DNA of 64,000 bases from Draconibacterium sp. (GCA_011620585.1 WOYV01000050.1:1-64000); one strand, 5' to 3'; numbered from the stretch's first letter, positions 50,937 to 60,395 are shown. Translations and numbers: made by a program. The notes: generated by a model not told the origin, from the letters alone.

Positions 50937-51863
50937 ATGAACAAAACTGCCTCAATTCTTCTTGTTTTCATCCTTTTTTTTTCGTGTAACGGTACTGATC
51001 GAAAAAACACGGCACAACAAACGGACCCTGCTTCAACCATCATTGTTGATGGAGAAAAGTATATTTCACAATTACCTGCCGCACTTACCGAGATTTCAGG
51101 GTTACTCATCTGGGATAATCTATTTTGGGGTTTTAACGACAGTGGAGGGGACGAAAAACTGTTGGGTTTTGATCGGGAGGGAGTCATTCAGAGAACCCTA
51201 AAAATTAAAAATTCGGATAACCACGACTGGGAATCGATCACGCAAGATGATGCTTTTATTTATGTCGGAGATTTTGGCAATAACAGGGGGAACCGCGAAG
51301 ATTTGTGCGTGTACAAAATCGCAAAAGACCTGGTTGGGAAAGGGGAAGAATCAGAAGTGGGAGCCATCAGGATCGATTATAACTATGCGTCGCAAGATGA
51401 ATTTTCTTTTGGTTTGAATTCCACGCCTTTTGATTGCGAAGCAATGGTTGAATTTAATGGAAACCTCTATTTGTTTTCAAAAAACTGGCAAACTCACACT
51501 ACCCAAATGTACAAGTTGTCAACTGCGGAAGGTAATTATCAGCTTGCACCGATCGATTCATTTAATGTAAATCTTCTGGTTACCGGAGCCGATGTCAATC
51601 CAGGAAAGAACAAGTTGGCTTTAATTGGTTATCTCGATTACAAAACTTACATGTGGGTATTTTCTGATTTCGAAGGCGATAATTTCTTTGGTGGAAAGAG
51701 CACATATTTTCATCTCAAAAATCTCGACGGAGCACAAACCGAAGGAATTTGTTTCCTAAATGATGAAACGGTTTTGATTTCGTGTGAGGATACTAAAACC
51801 GTTCCACAACAGGTTTTCCGTGTCGATCTTAAAAACGTTAAAAATGGAACACTTTCGAATTAG
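50937..51863 (+). CDS. Lipoprotein, probable beta-propeller, unknown function
   Basis: A 308-residue protein with a lipobox-like signal (ILLVFILFFSCNG). The body shows propeller-like strands: LTEISGLLIWDNLFWGFNDS, NSDNHDWESITQDDAFIYVG, DFGNNRGNREDLCVYKI and DCEAMVEFNGNLYLFSKNW. The phrase DWESI..YVGDFGNNRGNR recurs in Bacteroidota secreted propeller proteins. No enzymatic motif is visible. The GNAT gene starts inside its last codons. Confidence 0.7.
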   Translation: MNKTASILLVFILFFSCNGTDRKNTAQQTDPASTIIVDGEKYISQLPAALTEISGLLIWDNLFWGFNDSGGDEKLLGFDREGVIQRTLKIKNSDNHDWESITQDDAFIYVGDFGNNRGNREDLCVYKIAKDLVGKGEESEVGAIRIDYNYASQDEFSFGLNSTPFDCEAMVEFNGNLYLFSKNWQTHTTQMYKLSTAEGNYQLAPIDSFNVNLLVTGADVNPGKNKLALIGYLDYKTYMWVFSDFEGDNFFGGKSTYFHLKNLDGAQTEGICFLNDETVLISCEDTKTVPQQVFRVDLKNVKNGTLSN

Positions 51864-52380
51864 CGATAAAATCAGGCTTGAGCGGATCAAGCTTTCAATG
51901 GCGCCGCTTATTTTTGAAACTATTGGCCGCGACCGAAAATATCTCCGGGAATGGCTTCCTTTTGTGGATAGTATTCAAAACGTGGAAGATACCGGGGCCT
52001 TCATCCGCAGTATGGTAGCCGGGAGTAATAATCGTGACGATATTTACTGTATTTGGTATAACGAAGAATTTGCAGGTTTGATAGGATTTAAAGATACCGA
52101 CTACGTGAACCACAAAACTGAAATTGGTTATTGGTTAGCCGAAAAAATGCAACACAATGGAATTATTGTATCGTGTGTTGAGGTTTTGGTTCACCATGCT
52201 TTTAAGAAGCTGGGGATGAACCGCATTCAAATAAAAGTAGCCGAAAAAAATTCGAAAAGCGAAGCCATTCCACAAAAGCTTCATTTCCAGTTTGAAGGGG
52301 TTGAGCGAGCCGGCGAACGCCATCGGAATAAATATCTTAACCTGAAAATTTACAGCTTACTGGCCAGCGACCGTTATTAA
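51844..52380 (+). CDS. GNAT-family N-acetyltransferase (RimJ/RimL-like)
   Basis: A 178-residue protein from the ATG at 51844; the track start at 51784 lies well inside the preceding gene. The order of blocks is RimJ/RimL-like: LERIKLSMAPLIFETI, LREWLPFVDS, EFAGLIGFKDTDYVNHKTEI and GYWLAEKMQHNGIIVSCVEV, then HHAFKKLGMNRIQIKVAEKN and LHFQFEGVERAGERHRNKY. Such enzymes acetylate N-termini of ribosomal proteins or small amines. Target unknown. Overlaps the lipoprotein gene by 20 bases. Confidence 0.85.
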   Translation: MEHFRISDKIRLERIKLSMAPLIFETIGRDRKYLREWLPFVDSIQNVEDTGAFIRSMVAGSNNRDDIYCIWYNEEFAGLIGFKDTDYVNHKTEIGYWLAEKMQHNGIIVSCVEVLVHHAFKKLGMNRIQIKVAEKNSKSEAIPQKLHFQFEGVERAGERHRNKYLNLKIYSLLASDRY

Positions 52381-52523
52381 TGGAGAATACAAAAAACCGT
52401 TTTGTGTTTAAAAAGTATACAAATGGTTAAAAATGGATTTATTGGGATTGAAAATCCGTATATGTCGTTGTAATTTCTTAATTTTGACCCAAATCTTCAT
52501 TTGTTCGAATTTATACGGAAAAC

Positions 52524-52790
52524 ATGAAAGTAGAAGTACTGGAAGAAAAATCAATCAGAAGAAACCTGTACAGGGTGCTTCGCAAGACAGGCGTTACGAA
52601 GGAGAGTATCTGTTTAAACGCTTCTTTCATTGAAGATCTGCATTTTGATAAAATCGACTGGAGTATTTTTACATATTACCTTGAACGCATTTTTGATATT
52701 TCGGTGAAAGATGAAGAATTAAACAAATTCGGAAACGTAAACGATACTTTGCATTATTTGCGCGGGGAGTTGCTTTACCTCTGTAATTGA
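52524..52790 (+). CDS. Acyl-carrier-protein-like small protein lacking the DSL serine
   Basis: An 88-residue ORF with the helical pattern of an ACP: NLYRVLRKTGVTKESICLNA, SFIEDLHFDKIDWSIFTYYL, then ERIFDISVKDEELNKFGNVN. Where ACPs have the phosphopantetheine serine in DSL, this protein has DKIDW, so it probably cannot be charged. It may be an ACP-fold regulatory or structural protein. Monocistronic, followed by a terminator. Confidence 0.6.
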   Translation: MKVEVLEEKSIRRNLYRVLRKTGVTKESICLNASFIEDLHFDKIDWSIFTYYLERIFDISVKDEELNKFGNVNDTLHYLRGELLYLCN

Positions 52791-52810
52791 TTAACCTATT
52801 TCAACGATAG

Positions 52811-52843
52811 AAATGGGGCTCAAAAGTAGGGCCCTATTTTTTT
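52811..52843 (+). terminator. Rho-independent terminator
   Basis: AAATGGGGC pairs with GCCCTATTT (one G-T pair) across an 11-base loop and continues into a T-run. Confidence 0.75.
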
Positions 52844-52891
52844 GAACAATTTTGAGGCTGGCGTGTAATGTTGGTATTAATCTTAAATATT

Positions 52892-53707
52892 ATGGATAAA
52901 ATAGAAAACCTTTCAGAACAACTTTACAACATTGTAGTTGTATATGGTCCAAAGTTAGTAGGCGCCATAATCACCCTCATCATTGGTATGTGGATCATAT
53001 CAATAATTAGATCAACATTAAGAAAGCGATTCGAAAAACGAAATGTAGATACATCGCTTCGTGGCTTCCTAAACAGCATGATTGGGATTGTATTGAAAAT
53101 GATGTTGTGGATTAGTGTGATTGGAATGATGGGTGTGCAAATGACCTCATTTATTGCCATTTTGGGTGCGGCAGGTTTGGCTGTTGGGATGGCGCTTTCC
53201 GGTACTTTGCAGAATTTTGCAGGTGGTGTAATTATCCTGCTTTTTAAACCGTTTAAAGTAGGCGATTATATCGACGCACAGGGACATGCCGGGACTGTGA
53301 GCGAGATTCAAATTTTCAACACCATCCTGAAAACGCCGGATAATAAAACGATCATCATTCCAAACGGGGGGCTTTCAACCGGATCGATGACCAATTACTC
53401 GACTGAGCAGCAACGACGCGTTGATTTTACGTTTGGAATTGCTTATGGCGATGATGTGGAAAAGGCGAAACAAGTGCTGATGAAGCTGATTAAAGCTGAT
53501 GAACGTATTTTGAATGAACCGGCTGAACCGTTTATTGCAGTGAGTGAACTTGCAAACAGCTCCGTGAACCTGGTTGTGAGAGTTTGGGCTAATGCATCCA
53601 GCTACTGGGGAATTTATTTCGATATGCACGAAAAAGTATACAAGACTTTTGCAAAAGAAGGGTTACAGATTCCGTTTCCGCAAATGGATGTACATCTTCA
53701 GAAATAA
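52892..53707 (+). CDS. Small-conductance mechanosensitive channel (MscS family)
   Basis: A 271-residue channel. I use the ATG at 52892 (MDKIENLSEQLYNIVV), eight codons after the track start. There are three N-terminal transmembrane helices; the third, pore-lining one includes AILGAAGLAVGMALSGTLQN with the Gly/Ala packing pattern of MscS TM3. The beta domain follows (PFKVGDYIDAQGHAGTVSEI, PNGGLSTGSMTNYS) and then the vestibule. Releases solutes on hypo-osmotic shock. Monocistronic, followed by a terminator. Confidence 0.93.
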   Translation: MDKIENLSEQLYNIVVVYGPKLVGAIITLIIGMWIISIIRSTLRKRFEKRNVDTSLRGFLNSMIGIVLKMMLWISVIGMMGVQMTSFIAILGAAGLAVGMALSGTLQNFAGGVIILLFKPFKVGDYIDAQGHAGTVSEIQIFNTILKTPDNKTIIIPNGGLSTGSMTNYSTEQQRRVDFTFGIAYGDDVEKAKQVLMKLIKADERILNEPAEPFIAVSELANSSVNLVVRVWANASSYWGIYFDMHEKVYKTFAKEGLQIPFPQMDVHLQK

Positions 53708-53727
53708 ATTAAAGAAAATACTCAGCA

Positions 53728-53766
53728 AGAGGCTGTTGGATTCTTTAAGAACAGCCTTTTCTTTTT
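53728..53766 (+). terminator. Rho-independent terminator
   Basis: AGGCTGTT (53730-53737) pairs with AACAGCCT (53750-53757), followed by TTTCTTTTT, just after the MscS stop. Confidence 0.8.
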
Positions 53767-53929
53767 CGTGGGGTTGCCGGTAAATAAATGGAAAACCAGA
53801 ATATCTGCAGAGAAATCGTGCCGGGATTTATTCAGGTAACAATTTTGAATTAAATTTGTGGGTTCAAAAATTGGGGCAGTTTACTGCAACATTTTTCGAC
53901 TTTAGGAAAACAAGAAATTACAGAATGCC

Positions 53930-54334
53930 ATGAAAGTTTTACTCGGAATTATTTTATTGTTTGGATTTGTTGTTGCCATGGCAACGTGGATCGGCAATAA
54001 GTTCTCGCGAAAAAACAAGGAGTTGGAGCCGGAAGAGGAGGATAACTTTCAGATTCCGACTGGCTGTTGCGGGGCGCATGAAGTGTGCGATTTCGAAGAA
54101 ATGCTACAGAATCCAAACGAGATAATTTATTTTGAAGATGAAGATCTGGATCGTTTCAAAGATATTCCTGCCAATGGATACAACGATGCGCAGATAGATG
54201 AGTTCCGCGATGTTTTGTACACATTGAAAGACGACGAAATAAGAATTTGGTTGTTGAGCATCGAACGCCGCCAGATTCAATTGCCGGTCATACTTCGCCA
54301 GGAAGCACTTTTTATGGTTGCAGAAGCGTCCTGA
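53930..54334 (+). CDS. Hypothetical membrane-anchored acidic protein with a Cys cluster
   Basis: A 134-residue protein. One N-terminal transmembrane helix (MKVLLGIILLFGFVVAMATW) is followed by a charged linker, a short PTGCCGAHEVCDFEEML cluster with three cysteines and one histidine, and a C-terminal domain rich in Asp/Glu and Arg. The cluster could bind a metal. I do not know the family. It lies on the plus strand, tail to tail with the S4 gene. Confidence 0.7.
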   Translation: MKVLLGIILLFGFVVAMATWIGNKFSRKNKELEPEEEDNFQIPTGCCGAHEVCDFEEMLQNPNEIIYFEDEDLDRFKDIPANGYNDAQIDEFRDVLYTLKDDEIRIWLLSIERRQIQLPVILRQEALFMVAEAS

Positions 54335-54342
54335 TTTCTGGC

Positions 54343-54549
54343 TCAAATTAGCTTTATTTTTTCTCCCATTACTTCAATCACATCACCTGAAATAAGTTTG
54401 GCTCTTTTCCGAAGTTCGGTTTCTCCGTTTCGCAGTACTTCTCCTTCTTCCACCATAATCCTGGCATGTCCGCCAGTTTCGGCAATCCGAAGCAGTTTGA
54501 GAAGTTTCACCAGTTCGATGTATTCTTCATTGAGTTTAAATTCGCGCAT
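54343..54549 (-). CDS. S4-domain RNA-binding protein (YbcJ-like)
   Basis: A 68-residue protein made of one S4 fold: FKLNEEYIELVKLLKLLRIA, GGHARIMVEEGEVLRNGE and RAKLISGDVIEVMGEKIKL. It is the size of YbcJ-type proteins, which bind structured RNA, perhaps rRNA. Its start codon overlaps the stop of the C1 peptidase gene (TGATG), so the two are translated together. Confidence 0.87.
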   Translation of the reverse strand: MREFKLNEEYIELVKLLKLLRIAETGGHARIMVEEGEVLRNGETELRKRAKLISGDVIEVMGEKIKLI

Positions 54550-55631
54550 CAGGGTCCTATTTTTGATTTAATAGTTTCAGGAATGGCGTCTTTGTGAACC
54601 ATGATTGCAATGGTTTTTAAGCGCACGTAGTCTTCTGTCATGTGAAGATAGCCCCCGTAATCGTTGCTTTCGGCACTCCACGAATTTTTTGTGTAGAAAC
54701 AATTTCTGCCAGCCGAATCTTTCGAAAGTCCAACCAGGTGCATCAGGTGATCGTCGGTGGTACTCCGGTCGAAAAAGGTTTGCTGGCGCAGCTCCTGGCC
54801 AACTTTCCCGATTTGCTTTTCCGGCACATCGGCTTTGCCTTTTTTATGGGTAAATGTTTTCTCGCTGGTATCGCCGTCCCACGCTACCGTAAATCCGTTG
54901 TTTAATGCATAATTCATCACTTCTATAAGCTCGTCAATCGGGAGGTTGTAGTACAGTTCGTGCGCCCAGTTATCCGGAACTTCCAGAACAAATGGTTTGT
55001 AAAACGGATGATGTGCATAGGAAGTCAATTCCACGTAATCATCAGGATTAAGTTCAAAATGAGCGCGCAATTCTATGGGAGTTACTTTTCCATTGTCGGT
55101 TTGTATTTTCTTAGGAAGTTTGCCAAGGTGCTTATTCAGAATGGGTTGTAGCGATGAAACATCGGAGGCGTCGAAGTTTTCCTTTTTCTTGTTTAAGCCC
55201 TGAACTTCCGGTTCGAGTTCGGCAACTAAATCGCGATGGTTGTATTTCCCATCAATCTTTTCGCCGGGGAATTCGTCGAAAGTTGACAAACCTTTTTCGC
55301 GCAATACGTTCAGTACGTCGTGTGCCTGGCCACCTTGCCCGAAATTATTGTTTCCCTGGAAAAGCAAATATTGTCCAGCTTTATTCAGGTAGCCATAGTA
55401 CACAAAAAACATTTCCGAAAGTTTGGTTTCGGGGAACCCTTTGCGCATAATTTCCGATTCCAGGAAGCTGGTGGTGGTAAAACTCCAGCAGGTCCCGGTA
55501 CTTCCCTGGTTGGTAACCGGTGTGTGTGCAATTTCTTTAATAATGGTGAACTGTTCTTTGTCTTCTTGTGCAAGAAGTGTTGCCGACAACAATATCAGGA
55601 CAGTAAACAGTGTCGTATACTTCATCTTCAT
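54549..55631 (-). CDS. Secreted papain-like (C1) peptidase, bleomycin-hydrolase type
   Basis: A 360-residue protein with a signal peptide (MKYTTLFTVLILLSATLLAQ). The catalytic Cys lies in TPVTNQGSTGTCWSFTTTSF, the His in DDHLMHLVGLSKDSAGRN and the Asn in FYTKNSWS. The arrangement corresponds to the aminopeptidase C/bleomycin hydrolase branch of C1. Secretion is typical of Bacteroidota homologues. It overlaps the YjbR gene by four bases and the S4 gene by one base, in a minus-strand unit. Confidence 0.9.
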   Translation of the reverse strand: MKMKYTTLFTVLILLSATLLAQEDKEQFTIIKEIAHTPVTNQGSTGTCWSFTTTSFLESEIMRKGFPETKLSEMFFVYYGYLNKAGQYLLFQGNNNFGQGGQAHDVLNVLREKGLSTFDEFPGEKIDGKYNHRDLVAELEPEVQGLNKKKENFDASDVSSLQPILNKHLGKLPKKIQTDNGKVTPIELRAHFELNPDDYVELTSYAHHPFYKPFVLEVPDNWAHELYYNLPIDELIEVMNYALNNGFTVAWDGDTSEKTFTHKKGKADVPEKQIGKVGQELRQQTFFDRSTTDDHLMHLVGLSKDSAGRNCFYTKNSWSAESNDYGGYLHMTEDYVRLKTIAIMVHKDAIPETIKSKIGP

Positions 55632-55981
55632 TTTAAATTTTTATATTCTTCTTGTACCTTTTTGGGTAAGCTTTTCAAAATCAGTTCGTACGATTCATCG
55701 ATTAATTCCTGTAAAACAGCAGGAGGAACTGTTCCATCCAGTTCGATGGTGTTCCAATGTTGTTTATTCATATGGTCCCCCGGAATGATAGAGTTATAGT
55801 GTGTGCGCAGTTCTGCATTCTTTTCGGGGTCGTTTTTTAATGCAATACGGAAATCATCGAGACTTAGTAAACAAAACATTTTGTTCATCATTTTGAATAC
55901 CAGGGTTGTCTCATCGAAAGGAAAGCTTTCGGTAACTGCTTTTTTTGTGATGCAATATTCGCGTATTTCTTCAATATTCAT
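55628..55981 (-). CDS. MmcQ/YjbR-family DNA-binding protein
   Basis: A 117-residue protein with MNIEEIREYCITKKAVTESF, PFDETTLVFKMMNKMFCLLS and PGDHMNKQHWNTIELDGTVP. These are the conserved blocks of the MmcQ/YjbR double-wing fold. Exact role is unknown. First gene of the unit with the C1 peptidase and S4 genes. Confidence 0.9.
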   Translation of the reverse strand: MNIEEIREYCITKKAVTESFPFDETTLVFKMMNKMFCLLSLDDFRIALKNDPEKNAELRTHYNSIIPGDHMNKQHWNTIELDGTVPPAVLQELIDESYELILKSLPKKVQEEYKNLK

Positions 55982-56057
55982 ATATATCTTTCAGAAAGCC
56001 TAAAAATAGTGGATTCGGGAAGAATTACAAATTACCGGGACAGAATTTGGTTCCGGT

Positions 56058-56420
56058 TTACATGGTTGGGTAAAAGGCATCTTTGAAATGCTCAAGTTCG
56101 AACTTTTCGTTCACGAAAATAACCGTAATCACATCAAAACGGGTGTCAACATCCATTTCCTTCTCAATCAGATAAGCGTCGGTGGCTTCCACAATTCTTT
56201 TAATTTTTGTATTCGTTACTGCTTCCGATGGATGTTCGTAACGCAAGCCGTTTCTCGATTTTACCTCTACAACCACCAACTCTTCCTTGTCTTTGGCAAC
56301 AATATCGAGTTCGAGATGACCGTGGTACCAGTTGTGTTCCAGTATTTGATAGCCCAGTTTTACCAGGTGATCGATTGCCAGTCTTTCTGCTATTTCTCCA
56401 AGTTCGCGGGTCGAAACCAT
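56058..56420 (-). CDS. YraN-family nuclease-fold protein (UPF0102)
   Basis: A 120-residue protein with GEIAERLAIDHLVKLGYQIL, NWYHGHLELDIVAKDKEELV and VVEVKSRNGLRY. This is the restriction-endonuclease-like core (E..D..ExK) of YraN/UPF0102. Biological role is unclear; a DNA or RNA processing function is suspected for the family. Single gene. Confidence 0.92.
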   Translation of the reverse strand: MVSTRELGEIAERLAIDHLVKLGYQILEHNWYHGHLELDIVAKDKEELVVVEVKSRNGLRYEHPSEAVTNTKIKRIVEATDAYLIEKEMDVDTRFDVITVIFVNEKFELEHFKDAFYPTM

Positions 56421-56452
56421 TTTATTTCAAGATATTGAGTTCTGTATTCAAC

Positions 56453-57358
56453 TTATAAAAGTGTCAACTTTGCCTGTTCAACTGTTACTTCCAGTTCCCA
56501 CTCGGTGCCAAACATTAATGCCAGATTTTTTTTGTCGTGGCCGGCCGGAAAACCAAAGCACACCGGATACGGGTAATCGCTCAACACATCGGCAATTATT
56601 TCGTGCACACTCATCCCAAAAGGCGATTCATTGTCTTTCATGTCGGTAAAATCACCGAGGATCAGTCCGGCCAGGTTATCGAGTCTTCCACTCAGTTTTA
56701 GTTGATGGATCATCCGGTCGGTATGATACAGAAATTCGTCGATGTCTTCCAGGAACAGGATTTTCCCATCGGTATCCAGATCATAAAAAGTGCCTTGCAG
56801 GCTGGTAATAATAGATAGATTTCCGCCGACCAACTCTGCCTTCGCTTTTCCGGGTTGATTGTATTCCGGGCATTTTACAGCGTATTGAATTTTTTCACCG
56901 GTCAATAGTTTCATCAACGATTCCAGATTTTCGCTGGCATCTCCGCTTTCATCAAAAAAGTAGCGTGGCATAGCCCCGTGAATGGTCGGGACCTGGTACT
57001 GGTTAATACAGGCATGTAATATCGTAATATCGCTAAAACCAACCAGCCATTTGGGTTTCTCAAGGAAGTTGAGAAAGTTTAGCTGATCGACGATACGAAC
57101 AGTCCCGTAACCTCCGCGAGAACATAAAATCGCGCTGCAATCGTCATCGTCGAGTGCGGTTTGAAGATCTTCCAGCCGCTGTGCATCGGTTCCTGCAAAC
57201 TGGAAATGCTGGTCGAAAACATGTTTCCCGAGTTCAACCCGGTAACCTTTTGCACGAAACCATTCGACAGCCGGGAGTACGTGGTTTTCAGCAATTTTTC
57301 CGGCCGGAGAAACAATCCGGATTTTGTCGCCGGGTTTTATGGGTGATGGTTGAATCAT
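56453..57358 (-). CDS. LD-carboxypeptidase (S66 family)
   Basis: A 301-residue enzyme from the ATG at 57358 (MIQPSPIKPGDKIRIVSPAG), 21 codons inside the track ORF. The nucleophilic serine lies in AILCSRGGYGTVRI. The Glu and His of the triad fall near ILFLEDIDEFLYHTDRMIHQ and CFGFPAGHDKKN. It cuts murein tetrapeptides at the L,D bond during peptidoglycan recycling. No signal peptide, as expected for the cytoplasmic enzyme. Confidence 0.9.
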   Translation of the reverse strand: MIQPSPIKPGDKIRIVSPAGKIAENHVLPAVEWFRAKGYRVELGKHVFDQHFQFAGTDAQRLEDLQTALDDDDCSAILCSRGGYGTVRIVDQLNFLNFLEKPKWLVGFSDITILHACINQYQVPTIHGAMPRYFFDESGDASENLESLMKLLTGEKIQYAVKCPEYNQPGKAKAELVGGNLSIITSLQGTFYDLDTDGKILFLEDIDEFLYHTDRMIHQLKLSGRLDNLAGLILGDFTDMKDNESPFGMSVHEIIADVLSDYPYPVCFGFPAGHDKKNLALMFGTEWELEVTVEQAKLTLL

Positions 57359-57462
57359 TTTTTTAAGTCTGAATTTCGAAGCACAAAGTTGGAAGATAAA
57401 ACCAAACTTAGTGTGTTTCAATTATTACATTCAAATTTACAGCGAAAAGATAAGAAATTTAT

Positions 57463-58116
57463 TTATCTGGCCAGTATCCCGAATAATTCTTCTACATCGT
57501 TAGCGAAAAGGTCGGGATTAGCGTTCCGGAGTTCTACTTTTTTGCCAAAACCATATCCAACGGCCACGGTCGACAGTCCGTTTTCTTTTCCTCCCTCGAT
57601 ATCAAAAAGCGTGTCGCCCACCATTACTATGTCTTTAGTAGGAGTGATTTTCCTGGCGCTTAACAAGTCGCTGATAATTTGGGTTTTGGTTGCTTTGTTA
57701 CCGCCGTAATCGGCGCCCTTTAACTGCAGAATATATTTGTCCATTTCAAAGTATTCCATAATCTGCACCGCATATTTTTCCAGTTTCGAAGTGGCGATAT
57801 ACATTTTCTTTCCCAACTGGTCGAGTTCGGCAATCATTTCGGGCACGCCGTTGTACGGGACATTCTGGCGCCAGCCGTTTTCGCCGTAATATTCCCTGAA
57901 ATATTCCACGGCAAGTTTGGTGTCTCGTTCGTTTAGTCCAAAAAGCTGGCTAAAACCCCATTGCAGGGGCGGCCCGATAAAGCCATCGAGCAGGTTTTCG
58001 GGATAATCGTCGATATGCATTTTATCGAGTGAATACTTTAATGAGTTGATGATTCCCTGCGTATTATCTGTAAGTGTACCATCTAGGTCGAAGATAATAT
58101 GTGTGAATTGTGCCAT
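57463..58116 (-). CDS. HAD-superfamily hydrolase, phosphoglycolate-phosphatase-like
   Basis: A 217-residue protein from the ATG at 58116. Motif I is HIIFDLDGTLTDNTQGI, motif II MYIATSKLEKYAVQIM and motif IV IVMVGDTLFDIEGGKENG. The alpha-helical cap follows motif I (YSLDKMHIDDYPENLLDGF), the C1 cap of PGPase-like HADs. It may dephosphorylate phosphoglycolate, pyrophosphate or a nucleotide. Lies divergent to metG. Confidence 0.88.
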   Translation of the reverse strand: MAQFTHIIFDLDGTLTDNTQGIINSLKYSLDKMHIDDYPENLLDGFIGPPLQWGFSQLFGLNERDTKLAVEYFREYYGENGWRQNVPYNGVPEMIAELDQLGKKMYIATSKLEKYAVQIMEYFEMDKYILQLKGADYGGNKATKTQIISDLLSARKITPTKDIVMVGDTLFDIEGGKENGLSTVAVGYGFGKKVELRNANPDLFANDVEELFGILAR

Positions 58117-58274
58117 AAGATGAAAATAATGCAAAAGAAACACATAATATTCTCAATATCAAAAAACAGAATCAGACAAAATTGCTGAATCATTACAACA
58201 ACAAAACCTGCTAAGAAAAGGTTTGTAATTGAAAGTTTGCGTTTTGGAAGCACAAAATGGTTCCTCTTTTTATT

Positions 58275-58282
58275 TATCTTTG
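58275..58282 (+). promoter_or_regulatory. -7 element of metG
   Basis: TATCTTTG matches TAnnTTTG, 42 bases before the ATG at 58324. It lies inside the unlikely N-terminal extension of the track ORF, which supports the shorter start. Confidence 0.5.
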
Positions 58283-58323
58283 CAGCCCTAAATTGTATTT
58301 CAGAAAAATCAAAATATTTCAGA

Positions 58324-60390
58324 ATGAGCAAGTTTAAACGTACACTGATAACTACTGCCTTGCCTTATGCAAACGGACCAATTCATATCGGGCACCTTGC
58401 CGGCGTTTATGTCCCAGCCGATATTTATGCCCGTTATTTACGCCTGAAAAATGAAGATGTAATTATGATTGGCGGTTCGGATGAACATGGAGTGCCAATT
58501 ACACTGAAGGCTAAAAATGAAGGGGTGACTCCTCAGGATATTGTGGATCGTTACCATGGAATCATCAAGAACTCATTCGAAAAATTCGGTATCTCGTTTG
58601 ACGTGTATTCACGAACCAGCTCGAAAATCCATCACGAAACGGCTTCTGAAATATTCCGCAAATTATATGATACCGGAAAACTGATTGAACGTACAACGGA
58701 ACAATATTTCGACGAAGAGAACCAACAGTTCCTGGCCGACCGCTACATTATCGGCACCTGCCCAAAATGTGGTTTCGAAAGGGCTTACGGCGACCAATGC
58801 GAAAGCTGTGGTACTTCACTGAGCCCGACAGAACTCATCAATCCGACTTCAACAATTAGCGGAAACCCGCCGGTTTTAAAAGAAACCAAACACTGGTATC
58901 TTCCTTTAAATGACTACGAACCCTGGCTGGTGGAATGGATACTGGAAGGCCACAAAGAATGGAAACCAAATGTTTACGGGCAGGTAAAATCGTGGATCGA
59001 CAATGGGTTGCAACCACGTGCCGTTACCCGCGACCTCGACTGGGGCGTGCCCGTTCCGGTAGAAGGTACCGAAGGAAAAGTATTATATGTTTGGTTTGAT
59101 GCCCCGATTGGATATATTTCTGCTACTAAAGAACTTTTTAATACACTCTCCCCCTCGGGGAGAGATGGAGAGGGGCTTTGGGAAACGTACTGGAAAGATC
59201 CCGAAACGCGGATGCTGCATTTTATCGGGAAAGACAACATCGTTTTTCACTGTATTATTTTCCCTAGTATGCTGAAAGCCGAAGGAACCTACAACCTGCC
59301 CGATAATGTGCCGGCCAACGAATTCCTGAACCTCGAAGGCGATAAAATTTCCACTTCACGAAATTGGGCAGTCTGGTTGCACGAGTACCTCGAAGATTTT
59401 CCGGGAAAAGAAGACGTGTTGAAATACGTGCTTACTGCCAATGCCCCCGAAACCAAAGACAACGATTTTACCTGGAAAGATTTCCAGACGCGGAATAACA
59501 GTGAACTGGTGGCAATTCTCGGAAACTTTGTGAACCGTGCACTTGTGCTGGCACAGAAATATTATGAAGGTGTTGTTCCGGAACGTGGAGAACTCAGCGA
59601 CTACGACAAGGAAACGCTGGCCGCCATTTCAACTATAAAAGGCGAAGTAGAGAAAAGCATCGATAATTTCCGTATTCGCGAATCGTTGAAAAACGCGATG
59701 GATTTGGCTCGTTTGGGAAACAAATACCTTGCCGACGAAGAGCCCTGGAAGGTGGTAAAAACCGATCCTGAACGCGTGAAAACTATCATGAATATTTGTT
59801 TGCAGATTACGGCCAACCTTACAATTTGTCTCGAACCTTTTCTTCCGTTTAGCATGGAAAAACTACGTGGTTTCCTGAATTTCGAAAAAATGGATTGGGA
59901 AATGTTTGGGAATACCGAATTATTGCCGGTTGGTCATAAGGTAAATACGCCCGAACTCTTGTTCGAAAAAATTGAAGACGCTACCATTGAAGCACAGATT
60001 CAGAAACTGCTTGATACCAAAAAAGCCAACGAAATTGCCGGAGCCAAAGCCACTCCTGCAAAAGAAAACATTGAATACGACGAATTTGCCAAAATGGATA
60101 TTCGGGCAGGAACCGTGATTGAATGCGAAAAAGTAGCAAAAACCAAAAAGCTGTTGAAACTTAAAATCGATACCGGAATCGATCAACGAACAGTTGTTTC
60201 AGGAATCGCCGAGTATTATGAACCCGAAAATCTGATTGGGAAACAGGTTTCGGTTTTGGTGAACCTCGCTCCAAAACAATTACGCGGTATCGAATCGCAG
60301 GGAATGATCCTGTGTGCAGAAAACGCCGATGGTTCGCTGTCGATTGTTTCGCCGGATGTTGTGGTTAAAAACGGATCGGAAATTAAATAG
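58324..60390 (+). CDS. metG: Methionine--tRNA ligase with C-terminal tRNA-binding domain
   Basis: A 688-residue enzyme starting [19 protein letters not shown]. The HIGH motif is GPIHIGHL, the zinc domain has [18 protein letters not shown], and KISTS replaces KMSKS ([11 protein letters not shown]), a usual variant. The C-terminal EMAP/Arc1p domain is present ([20 protein letters not shown]). An odd segment, [19 protein letters not shown], is encoded by a palindromic GC-rich sequence (59143-59178) and looks like an in-frame insertion in a variable surface loop. The catalytic parts appear intact. Confidence 0.95.
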   Translation: MSKFKRTLITTALPYANGPIHIGHLAGVYVPADIYARYLRLKNEDVIMIGGSDEHGVPITLKAKNEGVTPQDIVDRYHGIIKNSFEKFGISFDVYSRTSSKIHHETASEIFRKLYDTGKLIERTTEQYFDEENQQFLADRYIIGTCPKCGFERAYGDQCESCGTSLSPTELINPTSTISGNPPVLKETKHWYLPLNDYEPWLVEWILEGHKEWKPNVYGQVKSWIDNGLQPRAVTRDLDWGVPVPVEGTEGKVLYVWFDAPIGYISATKELFNTLSPSGRDGEGLWETYWKDPETRMLHFIGKDNIVFHCIIFPSMLKAEGTYNLPDNVPANEFLNLEGDKISTSRNWAVWLHEYLEDFPGKEDVLKYVLTANAPETKDNDFTWKDFQTRNNSELVAILGNFVNRALVLAQKYYEGVVPERGELSDYDKETLAAISTIKGEVEKSIDNFRIRESLKNAMDLARLGNKYLADEEPWKVVKTDPERVKTIMNICLQITANLTICLEPFLPFSMEKLRGFLNFEKMDWEMFGNTELLPVGHKVNTPELLFEKIEDATIEAQIQKLLDTKKANEIAGAKATPAKENIEYDEFAKMDIRAGTVIECEKVAKTKKLLKLKIDTGIDQRTVVSGIAEYYEPENLIGKQVSVLVNLAPKQLRGIESQGMILCAENADGSLSIVSPDVVVKNGSEIK
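59143..59178. repeat. Palindromic insertion inside metG
   Basis: CTCTCCCC-CTC-GGGGAGAG at 59146-59164 is a perfect 8-bp hairpin followed by ATGGAGAGGGGC. It encodes about a dozen residues ([10 protein letters not shown]) and is much more GC- and C/T-rich than the gene. The sequence resembles short dispersed intergenic repeats of Bacteroidota. Confidence 0.65.
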
Positions 60391-60395
60391 GGTCT

